Made by a program: the position numbers and the translations under genes. Positions 1 through 5,091 of a DNA stretch of 5,091 nucleotides are shown here, in pieces; the first letter of the stretch is position 1, and every line of letters begins with the position of its first letter. Origin of the DNA: Acidobacteriota bacterium (lineage in GTDB: Bacteria > Acidobacteriota > UBA890 > WLXD01); assembly GCA_022571615.1 (NCBI GenBank), contig JACZXM010000272.1, positions 1 to 5,091 of the forward strand. Direction: 5' to 3'. The notes below the pieces were generated by a model. The model searched no databases. It was not told where the DNA came from and saw only the letters and a list, made by a program, of their open reading frames with translations.

Positions 1-58
1 GCTTCCGGTCCTTGGCCACTAGCTGGGCAAGTGCAACCGAGGTATCGACGTAGATCAC
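1..58 (-). CDS. PIN-domain (VapC-like) toxin, N-terminal fragment, runs off left edge
   Basis: Only the first 19 codons are inside the window. Starting at a GTG (58-56) they read MIYVDTSVALAQLVAKDRK. The opening IYVDTS, with an early Asp after a hydrophobic strand, is the standard N-terminus of PIN-domain ribonucleases, and that Asp is the first acidic metal ligand of the active site. The GTG overlaps the TGA of the displaced antitoxin tail by four bases (GTGA, 58-55), the usual coupling of antitoxin and toxin in type II modules. PIN toxins typically cleave RNA with Mg2+ or Mn2+. The target here cannot be told. The rest of the protein and its other acidic residues lie outside the window. The call rests on the short motif plus the position directly after a Phd-type antitoxin. 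Confidence 0.72.
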   Translation of the reverse strand, partial: MIYVDTSVALAQLVAKDRK

Positions 59-130
59 CGGTTCTCGCGGTCTGCTGCGAGATCGCTCAGGAGCTCGTCG
101 AGGCTCATCACCGGGCGGGCTGATGGGGGT
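55..130 (-). pseudogene. Out-of-frame C-terminal tail of the Phd-type antitoxin
   Basis: In a different frame from the antitoxin body, this stretch encodes PPSARPVMSLDELLSDLAAD then RENR and a TGA at 57-55. A proline-rich linker followed by an acidic amphipathic LDELLxDLxADREnR helix is what I expect at the end of this antitoxin type, where it wraps the PIN toxin. Adding one base to the five-C run (minus strand; five G at 125-129 on the plus strand) joins the body to this tail as ...RPANPPSARPVMSLDELL.... The rejoined gene ends in a GTGA overlap with the toxin start. An ATG at 108-106 could start the tail alone, giving a 17-residue peptide, but a broken single gene is simpler. Sequencing error, true mutation and slippage on the C run cannot be told apart here. 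Confidence 0.7.
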
Positions 131-344
131 TCGCCGGTCTGCACACCGGTGGCGTTAGCCAGCCTTGCCGCGCTGCCTCGGCCAGTCGAGCGTCTTCCAA
201 TCGGTCGGCTCGTCCCGTCCGCGCCGGCGTTAGCTCCGCCACGACCTTCTCGCGATCGGTGACCAGGATGGTCTCCCCACTGGCCGCTAGACGCACGTAT
301 TCGCTGAGCTTGTTCTTGAGCACCTTGAGTCCGACGGCACGCAC
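108..344 (-). CDS. Phd/YefM-type antitoxin, reading frame broken near the C-terminus
   Basis: This is a type II antitoxin of the Phd/YefM (prevent-host-death) family, expected to bind the neighbouring PIN toxin and to repress its own promoter. After the proposed GTG start (344) the protein reads VRAVGLKVLKNKLSEYVRLA, then an ASGETILVTDREKVVAEL segment. This is the family's DNA-binding fold, with the helix LKNKLSEYVRLA followed by the ILVTDR strand. The linker EAARQGWLTPP follows. An in-frame ATG at 386 exists, but it lies inside the end of the M23 gene (stop at 373) and adds residues unlike the family, so GTG 344 is preferred. No clear ribosome-binding site is visible for either start. The sequenced frame stops at 108 after an atypical VCRPANPHQPAR tail. 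The expected toxin-binding tail lies in another frame (see 55-130), so the product may be truncated unless the base sequence is wrong or slippage occurs. Confidence 0.82.
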   Translation of the reverse strand: MRAVGLKVLKNKLSEYVRLAASGETILVTDREKVVAELTPARTGRADRLEDARLAEAARQGWLTPPVCRPANPHQPAR

Positions 345-372
345 AACATTAAAGCAGCTTCTAGAGGCTTCT

Positions 373-1944
373 TTAGTCAAACTCATCGTGGCCGACGAAG
401 GCGAGGACGGTGCCCTGGAGAGGAATCTCGTTGGTACGCAGCGTCGCCTCCGACACCGGTGCCACCTCTTGTGATCGGGTCATGTCTCCCTGAAACAGGA
501 AGCGCTCGAAAACGTACGGCAAGCCCTCGGCACCCAGAGGCGAAGGGGCGTCGGCGATGTGGAAGTGCAGGTGCGGCTCGGTCGAGTTGCCGGTGTTGCC
601 CACCCGGCCGAGCACCTGGCCGCGGGTCACGTGGTCGCCCAGGGCCACACGCAGGCTTGCGGGCTGCAGGTGGGCATAGAAGGCGTAGCGACCTTCGCCC
701 AGATCCAGGATCACGTAGTTGCCAGCCACCGTCTCGAGGGTGATCTCGACAGCGCGGGAATCGGGTCCGGGGACGTTGTTGGGAATGCCGTCGTGGAGAG
801 CGGCGACGGTTCCGTCGGCGACCGCCAGGGCTTGCTTGCCGTAGGCCAAGTAGTTGGTGTTGTCCTCAGGATTGCCGTGATAGGTGGCGCCTTCGCGCAG
901 CTGCACGAAGTCGATGGCGAAGCGCTGGGCAATCCGCTGGTGTTGATTCACGGCGATCCGGGCTCGGCGGTGGATGGAGGTATTGGAGGGGCCGTTGAGG
1001 GCCAACCAGGAGTCGCCGCGTAGCGGCGGACCGAGGCGCATTGGCTGCGCCGGCCGGGGTGTGAGCGCGGGGCCGATTGCCTCGAACGGAACACCGTCGG
1101 CATCACGCAAGTGCAGGCGGTGCTGCAGCGCCGTGGGCACCCGCGCCGCGGCCGACACCCACAGGTACAACAGCAGCTCGCTGTTGGCGTCGATCCAAGG
1201 CCCGGGATCCGAGCCGCCGTGGGCGGCCTGCAGCGCGGTGCCGCGGAGTGTCAGCAGAGGACGGCTGCCGTCGGCATTGAGGACATCCAGGCCGGTGAGG
1301 GTGACCATCTGCTTGCGGCGGTTCAGCACCCGGAGCTCGTAGACGAGATGCCGGCGGCCCTGGGCCGCAACGACGGTGGGCGCGATGGGCACGATACTCC
1401 GGATGCCCTCGTGCATGGCCGCAGTCTCGCCCTCTCTGGGCTCTCCGTTCGCCTCCTCCGGAGGGCTCGGCTGGCTGGCGCTCGGGCGGACCCAAAACCC
1501 GGTGATGATGCCGCTGGAATCGGTGGTAAAGACAACGTCGATGACGGTGTTGCCGGTCTTGGCGAAGCGCGCTTTGCGCGTGTAGACGTCCGTCTCCTGC
1601 TCGCGGGTCCCGGTTTCCCGCACCACGGAGATCTCGGCGCCGAGCTGTGCCTCGACCTGGTCGCGGAACTGCGCCAGGGCCTGCTCGGAGCCCAGGCCCT
1701 CGCGCAACGGCCCGGACATGCGAGCCCACAACGTGCTCAGGTCCCCCTCCATGAACAGGGCCACGAGTTGGCGGCCGTTCTCGATAGTAGCCTCACTGTT
1801 CTGCTGCGCGCCGGCGAGCGGGCCGCCGCCTGCCAGGGCCAGCGACGCAGCTGCCGCCAGAAGGATGGGGATGGGCGCCACTCCGCGCGCCAGGCGCGAA
1901 GGTCGAGCGCAACGGCCGGGAACGAGGTTGGATCGGTTGCACAT
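373..1944 (-). CDS. Secreted M23 (LytM-type) metallopeptidase with N-terminal DUF3887 domain
   Basis: This 523-residue exported protein should be a zinc endopeptidase of the M23/LytM type, which cuts peptide cross-links in peptidoglycan or other small peptides. Residues 1-46 are a signal peptide: an Arg-rich start, the hydrophobic core VAPIPILLAAAASLALAG, and a likely cleavage after AGA (46). Residues about 54-155 (NGRQLVALFMEGD to GIITGFWVRP) match the DUF3887 pattern. Residues about 165-310 form an unassigned strand-rich linker domain. Residues about 325-485 are the M23 domain: H335 and D345 (RFAID) as probable zinc ligands, the G-x-P-like strand AVADGTVAALHDG, YAFYAHL with catalytic H425, and PHLHFH with H458/H460. 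The ATG at 1944 is chosen because GGAGA lies 8 bases upstream and the signal peptide begins there. The frame stays open upstream to 2112, but that stretch overlaps the divergent M14 start. All key residues are present, so the gene looks functional. The antitoxin starts 28 bases downstream. Confidence 0.9.
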   Translation of the reverse strand: MCNRSNLVPGRCARPSRLARGVAPIPILLAAAASLALAGGGPLAGAQQNSEATIENGRQLVALFMEGDLSTLWARMSGPLREGLGSEQALAQFRDQVEAQLGAEISVVRETGTREQETDVYTRKARFAKTGNTVIDVVFTTDSSGIITGFWVRPSASQPSPPEEANGEPREGETAAMHEGIRSIVPIAPTVVAAQGRRHLVYELRVLNRRKQMVTLTGLDVLNADGSRPLLTLRGTALQAAHGGSDPGPWIDANSELLLYLWVSAAARVPTALQHRLHLRDADGVPFEAIGPALTPRPAQPMRLGPPLRGDSWLALNGPSNTSIHRRARIAVNQHQRIAQRFAIDFVQLREGATYHGNPEDNTNYLAYGKQALAVADGTVAALHDGIPNNVPGPDSRAVEITLETVAGNYVILDLGEGRYAFYAHLQPASLRVALGDHVTRGQVLGRVGNTGNSTEPHLHFHIADAPSPLGAEGLPYVFERFLFQGDMTRSQEVAPVSEATLRTNEIPLQGTVLAFVGHDEFD

Positions 1945-2110
1945 CTGATGCGTCTCCGAAGTTATTCGCCCGAGTCGGGCTGAAGGTGGCGGATCCGTTA
2001 CCAGCAGTGCCCAAGCGCACCCCGGCCTTGCGAGGTCAGCCGAAAGCTGGTGGCCGGAATCGGTATCAAGTCCTGGCGCGCCCGAGCCAGTCCGATGGTA
2101 GATTGCTGGC
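1945..2110. other. Divergent intergenic region between the M23 and M14 genes
   Basis: These 166 bases separate two genes pointing away from each other, so promoters for both should lie here. I could not find a convincing -35/-10 pair on either strand. The only assignable element is the M23 ribosome-binding site at 1953-1957. The minus-strand open frame that crosses this region has no family resemblance and is treated as non-coding. Confidence 0.5.
1953..1957 (-). promoter_or_regulatory. Ribosome-binding site of the M23 peptidase gene
   Basis: On the minus strand GGAGA precedes the ATG at 1944 with an 8-base spacer. It is the clearest Shine-Dalgarno match in the window. It decides between the 523-residue start and the longer open frame reaching 2112. 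Confidence 0.65.
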
Positions 2111-2860
2111 ATGAGATGCTCCAGCGCCCTGTCTATCGTTCTCGTCCACTCGTTCCTGCTTGCCAGCGCCGTTGCCGCGGCTCCGGCGCAATCCGAGCTG
2201 CCGACGCCGGAATCGGTGCTCGGGTTCCGCGTCGGTGCCGACTTCAGACTTGCTACCTACGATGAGTCGATCGCCTACTTTCAGCAACTCGCGCAGGCCA
2301 GCGACCGGGTTGTACTGCTACCGGTCGGTAGGACCTCGGAGGGCAAGCTCTGGTACATGGCGCTGATTTCCTCCTCCGCCAACCTGGCGCAGGTGGATCG
2401 GTATCGCGAGATCGCTCGTCGCCTGGCGAGCTCGGGCGATCTGGACGATGAGCAAGCGAGGGCACTGGCGCGCGAGGCAAGGCGATCGTTCATATCGACG
2501 GGGGCCTGCACGCGACCGAGGTGGCGCACGCGCAGCACACCATCGAGCTCGCCTACGAGCTGGCCCGAAGCGATGAGCCGGCGATCGAGAGGATCCTCGA
2601 TGACCGGTGGCATCGGCAAGGCAGGGGTACGCGGGCTCCAGGAGTTTGTGCGCGCAGGCGGAACGCTGGTCTGCTTGAACGCTTCGAGCTTGTTCGCGAT
2701 CGAGCAACTCGACCTAGCGGTCGAGAATGCCGTTGTCGATCTCGAGCGCGCGGAATTCTTCAGCGGTGTTTCGTTGCTGCGCGGCCAGCCGTTCGGGACC
2801 TTGCGGCTGATCTTCAACGCCCTGGTGCTGCCCCCGGGCGTGGCGGCTCGGGCGCAGTGA
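2111..2860 (+). pseudogene. Remnant of a secreted M14-type zinc carboxypeptidase
   Basis: The open 249-codon frame starts with a signal peptide (MRCSSALSIVLVHSFLLASA, cleavage near A24 or A26). It continues as a good M14 N-terminus: TPESVLGFRVGADFRLATYD, then RVVLLPVGRTSEGKLWYMAL, to E122. At 2476 the family frame shifts: the next frame reads GKAIVHIDGGLHATEVAHAQ followed by HTIELAYELA to ILDD near 2605. It contains the HxxE zinc motif (HATE), and one extra G after 2477 would join it. Around 2606 the family sequence jumps back to the first frame with GGIGKAGVRGLQEFVRAGG and LVCLNASSLFAIEQL, which resembles the far C-terminal region of large M14 proteins. The segment between, which should hold the third zinc ligand and catalytic Glu, is absent. 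A second join lies near 2770-2785, where FFSGVSLL runs into RGQPFGTLRLIFNAL. Large members of this family are, from memory, about 800-900 residues. As sequenced, residues 123 to about 164 are scrambled and no zinc ligand is in frame, so the product cannot be an active peptidase. No strong ribosome-binding site is visible before 2111. Confidence 0.8.
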
Positions 2861-2894
2861 TGACCCCGCGGCCCGCGAACGCCGCGGCAAGCCG

Positions 2895-3992
2895 ATGATT
2901 GCAGCGGATGGTCCGGCTGCGGGGGACGATCTGCTGCGGGCATGGGGCTGGTCGCCTCGCCTCGAGCAGGAGTACGGGGCGCGGGTCGGGGAAGGTCTGC
3001 TCCCGGCCAGAGTCACGAGCCAGCACCGCGGCGCCTACGGCCTGATGACCGGTTCCGGAGGGGTGACCGGCGTGGCTCCTGGCCGGATGCTGTATCGAGC
3101 CTCGGGCCAGCGCCAGCTGCCGGCGGTCGGAGACTGGGTGTTGATACGCCCTGAGATCGAAGGCCCGGCGACGATCGTGGAGATCCTGCCCCGGCGCACG
3201 GAGTTCGTGCGCCGGCGCGCCGGCTCCGAGGATCGCGAGCAGGTGGTGGCGGCCAACATCGACATCGTGTTCCTGATGTCGTCCCTGAACCAGGAGTTGA
3301 GTCTCCGTCGGATCGAGCGCTACCTGGTAGCGACACGTGACAGCGGCGCGCAGGCAGTTATCCTGCTCACCAAAGCGGATCTTGTGGACGATCCTGCTGA
3401 AGCGGTGAAGTCGGTCCGCGAAGTGGCCCTGGGGGTGCCCGTCCACGCGATCAGCAATGTGTCGGGCGAAGGACTCGACGTTGTCCGCGACTACCTGCAG
3501 CCCGGCCGGACGATCGCCCTGATGGGCTCCTCGGGGGTGGGGAAATCGACGCTGGTGAATCGACTGGCGGGGAAAGAGCTGCTGCGCACTCAACAGGTCC
3601 GCGACGCGGACGACAAGGGCCGCCACACGACAACGCACCGAGAGATCTACCGGCTTCCCGATGGCGCGCTGCTGCTCGATTCACCGGGCATGCGGGAGCT
3701 CGGGTTCTGGGACGCAGAGGAAGGCTTCCAGGAGACCTTCGACGACATCGAACGAATCGTCACGCGTTGCCGTTTCCGCGACTGCGGCCATACCAACGAG
3801 CCGGGATGCGCCGTACGTGAAGCGCTCGAGGACGGGATCGTGACAGCGGCTCGCTGGGACAGCTACCAGAGGCTCGAGCGCGAGGCTCGATACGAACCCC
3901 GGCGCCAGGACACGAGCGCGGCCCGGGCCGAGCGGCAGCGCTGGCGCCAGATCCACAAGGAGCTTCGAAAGCTGCCTAAGAAGGGCTCATAG
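2895..3992 (+). CDS. rsgA: Ribosome small-subunit-dependent GTPase A (RsgA)
   Basis: RsgA is a cytoplasmic GTPase that binds the 30S subunit late in its maturation and releases upon GTP hydrolysis. The 365-residue protein has the complete order of the family. An N-terminal OB-fold region spans about 38-115 (LPARVTSQHRGAYGL, AVGDWVLI). The circularly permuted G domain has G4 TKAD at 159-162, G5 ISNVSGEG at 186-193, the P-loop GSSGVGKS at 211-218, the switch I region GRHTTTHRE at 242-250, and G3 DSPG at 262-265. The zinc module ends it as C-x4-C-x-H-x5-C: C292, C297, H299, C305 (CRFRDCGHTNEPGC). A basic tail (HKELRKLPKKGS) follows. The DSPG form of G3 replaces the commoner DTPG conservatively. 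The ATG at 2895 gives an N-terminus (DDLLRAWGW) resembling one RsgA subgroup, although no strong ribosome-binding site precedes it. It begins 34 bases after the M14 remnant and may be read from the same transcript. It shows no sign of decay. Confidence 0.96.
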   Translation: MIAADGPAAGDDLLRAWGWSPRLEQEYGARVGEGLLPARVTSQHRGAYGLMTGSGGVTGVAPGRMLYRASGQRQLPAVGDWVLIRPEIEGPATIVEILPRRTEFVRRRAGSEDREQVVAANIDIVFLMSSLNQELSLRRIERYLVATRDSGAQAVILLTKADLVDDPAEAVKSVREVALGVPVHAISNVSGEGLDVVRDYLQPGRTIALMGSSGVGKSTLVNRLAGKELLRTQQVRDADDKGRHTTTHREIYRLPDGALLLDSPGMRELGFWDAEEGFQETFDDIERIVTRCRFRDCGHTNEPGCAVREALEDGIVTAARWDSYQRLEREARYEPRRQDTSAARAERQRWRQIHKELRKLPKKGS

Positions 3993-4009
3993 GATAGACC
4001 GGAGAGAAC

Positions 4010-4116
4010 GCAGCAGGGGATGAGGTCGGGCACCTGGCGCTGTGGCCGGGCTTGGCGAGGTGGCTTGAGGGTAGGAGGCCAGCAGAACGGCCGTGCTCGA
4101 CCTCATCCCCTGCTGC
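4010..4116. repeat. Long inverted repeat between rsgA and the M61 gene (possible bidirectional terminator)
   Basis: The left arm 4010-4033 (GCAGCAGGGGATGAGGTCGG then GCAC) pairs with the right arm 4093-4116. Of 24 positions 23 match, and the only exception, 4029/4097, would be a G-U pair in plus-strand RNA. The loop is 59 bases (4034-4092) and has a small nested pair, CTGGC (4034-4038) with GCCAG (4078-4082). It lies between two convergent genes, which suits a bidirectional transcription stop. However, no U-tract follows either arm and the loop is long, so a classical intrinsic terminator is doubtful. A short mobile or REP-like inverted pair is another reading. No target-site duplication is apparent. 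The right arm contains the stop codon of the M61 frame (4105-4103). Confidence 0.8.
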
Positions 4117-5091
4117 TGCCACGGGCTGCTAGGGTCACGACCTCCAGCCCGGGCGCTCCCCCCAGCGTGACCCGAGTCTCGTCCACGCTGCCGTCGCGGC
4201 GCCGGTAGCGCACCGTCACGGTGTCGCCGGGGGCGTGTTGGCGCAGAATGCCGGTGATGTGGCGCGAGAAGAACTCCTCGGCGAAGGCCGCGTCGCCGGC
4301 GACTTCGACCAGCACCTGACGGGCGCCCTCGACATCGTAGGGTCGCGCCACGGCCGGCGGCTCCGAGCCTTCGGGCTTGCCGTACCGTTCCCACATCGCT
4401 CGCATGAAGGTGTCGAGCGTGACCGCTCCGTCGCTTCGGTCGCGTAGCGTCAGGTCGAGCCCGAGCGCGATCGCGGCGCCATGGGTGTAGTAGGACAGGA
4501 AGGTATTGGCGCCGTAAGTGCGGTCGACGGACTGCGCCGCATCAACGAAAGGCGCCAGCCGGCTCATGTCGACAGCAGAGCGGAAGCGGGCTCCCGGGCT
4601 GGTGCTCACGGCGCTGATGGTTCGGCCAAGGCTGCCGAGCAGCCGATCGAGACTGGTAATCTCGGCGCGAGCGAGCACCAGGCCGCCGTAGTAGCTGGTG
4701 AACCCCTCGGCCAGCCACAGCTCGCTCGACATGTTGGCGTGCTCGAAGTCGAACGGCTCGAGCGACGCGGGCGGATGCGCTCGACGTTCCAGGCGTGGAA
4801 GAACTCGTGCGCCGCCGTGTCGAGGAGGCCTGATCGGTTGGAACGGAGCGAGCCGGCGCTGGTCAGCATCGTGCTGTTGCGATGCTCCATGCCGTCACCG
4901 CTGGCCCACGGCAGGTAGTCAGCGATGAACGTATACGTGTTGCCCTCGAACGCCGGATACTCGCCGTAGACGCGCCGCGTTTCCCGGACGATACGCTCCA
5001 CGTCAGGCGGTGTACCGGGCGGTAAGTCGAGAAGATGGTATGGCATGACCCACGTTATATGGTTCATGGCGCGCGGTTTTCTCGACTGCAA
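4103..5091 (-). pseudogene. M61 glycyl-aminopeptidase-like gene, partial, frameshifted, PDZ core apparently missing
   Basis: This is an M61-family (PDZ-linked) zinc aminopeptidase, read leftward from the right edge. The first frame (5091 to about 4768) carries VYGEYPAFEGNTYTFIADYL, PWASGDGMEHRNSTMLT and the zinc motif in AAHEFFHAWNVERIRP (HEFFH at 4809-4795). At 4768 the family sequence changes frame. It continues as ASLEPFDFEHANMSSELWLA then EGFTSYYGGL, supplying the third zinc ligand Glu (4708-4706), and runs on through TYGANTFLSYYTHGAAIALG. One extra G (CCG|GCG) restores a single frame. Near 4247-4255 the sequence passes from AFAEEFFSRHITG, the end of the catalytic region, directly to ILRQHAPGDTVTVRYRRRDG, which looks like the last strand of a PDZ domain, so most of the PDZ domain seems deleted. 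The frame ends in the inverted repeat. The 5' part extends beyond the window, and the residues before GTPPDVERIVRE do not look like the family. If the frameshift is a sequencing error, all zinc ligands would be present. The cellular location cannot be judged without the N-terminus. Confidence 0.8.

Noticed and set aside
55..108. A separate 17-residue peptide gene starting at the ATG at 108-106
   Set aside because: The sequence fits as the displaced tail of the antitoxin, has no ribosome-binding site of its own, and one base rejoins it.
1111..1983. 290-codon plus-strand open frame opposite the M23 gene
   Set aside because: It is antisense to a gene with clear motifs, shows no recognisable domain, and is expected by chance in GC-rich coding sequence.
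1945..2112. N-terminal extension of the M23 gene to the in-frame ATG at 2112
   Set aside because: The extra 56 residues have no family resemblance, sit before an obvious signal peptide and overlap the divergent M14 start. The ATG at 1944 has a well-placed GGAGA.
2476..2622. Direct repeat GGCAAGGC at 2476-2483 and 2615-2622 as a cause of the M14 deletion
   Set aside because: The inferred deletion joint is near 2606 and not at either copy. An 8-base match in GC-rich sequence is weak.
2814..3638. 274-codon minus-strand open frame opposite rsgA
   Set aside because: It is antisense to the complete RsgA motif set, and its composition is typical of a shadow frame.
4010..4116. Classical intrinsic terminator
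   Set aside because: The 59-base loop is too long and no T-rich tract follows either arm, so only a general inverted repeat is claimed.

Overview
This 5,091-base GC-rich bacterial window looks like ordinary chromosome from a soil- or sediment-type lineage. The combination of secreted M14, M23 and M61 metallopeptidases, a Phd/PIN toxin-antitoxin pair and rsgA would suit Acidobacteriota, Gemmatimonadota or a related group. That placement is impressionistic. I see no phage, transposase, CRISPR array, tRNA or rRNA.

Layout. The minus strand from 2110 down to 1 carries a secreted DUF3887-M23 (LytM-type) peptidase (1944-373), then a Phd/YefM-type antitoxin (344-108, with its tail displaced to another frame down to 55), then the first codons of a PIN-domain toxin running off the left edge (58-1). 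The plus strand carries a wrecked M14 carboxypeptidase (2111-2860) and an intact RsgA ribosome-assembly GTPase (2895-3992). A near-perfect 24-bp inverted repeat (4010-4116) sits between rsgA and the convergent gene to its right. That gene is a minus-strand M61 glycyl-aminopeptidase-like gene running in from the right edge (5091-4103), with one frameshift and an apparently missing PDZ core.

The main theme is uneven gene integrity. M23 and RsgA keep every motif I can check. The antitoxin, M14 and M61 genes each show one frame break that a single extra base in a short G/C run would repair. M14 and M61 also appear to have lost long internal segments while their flanking family segments stay recognisable. 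Single-base slips could be sequencing errors, but the large internal losses suggest real decay or a rearranged assembly. In M14 the slip and the later deletion cancel, so an open 249-codon frame survives although the catalytic part is gone.

The genes do not form one pathway. The M23, M14 and M61 products would act outside the cytoplasm or at the envelope (peptidoglycan or peptide hydrolysis), RsgA acts on the 30S subunit, and the Phd/PIN pair is a stand-alone toxin-antitoxin module. I found no convincing new biological system. The most unusual items are the compensated M14 remnant, the slippage-prone antitoxin tail and the inverted repeat that supplies the end of the M61 frame.
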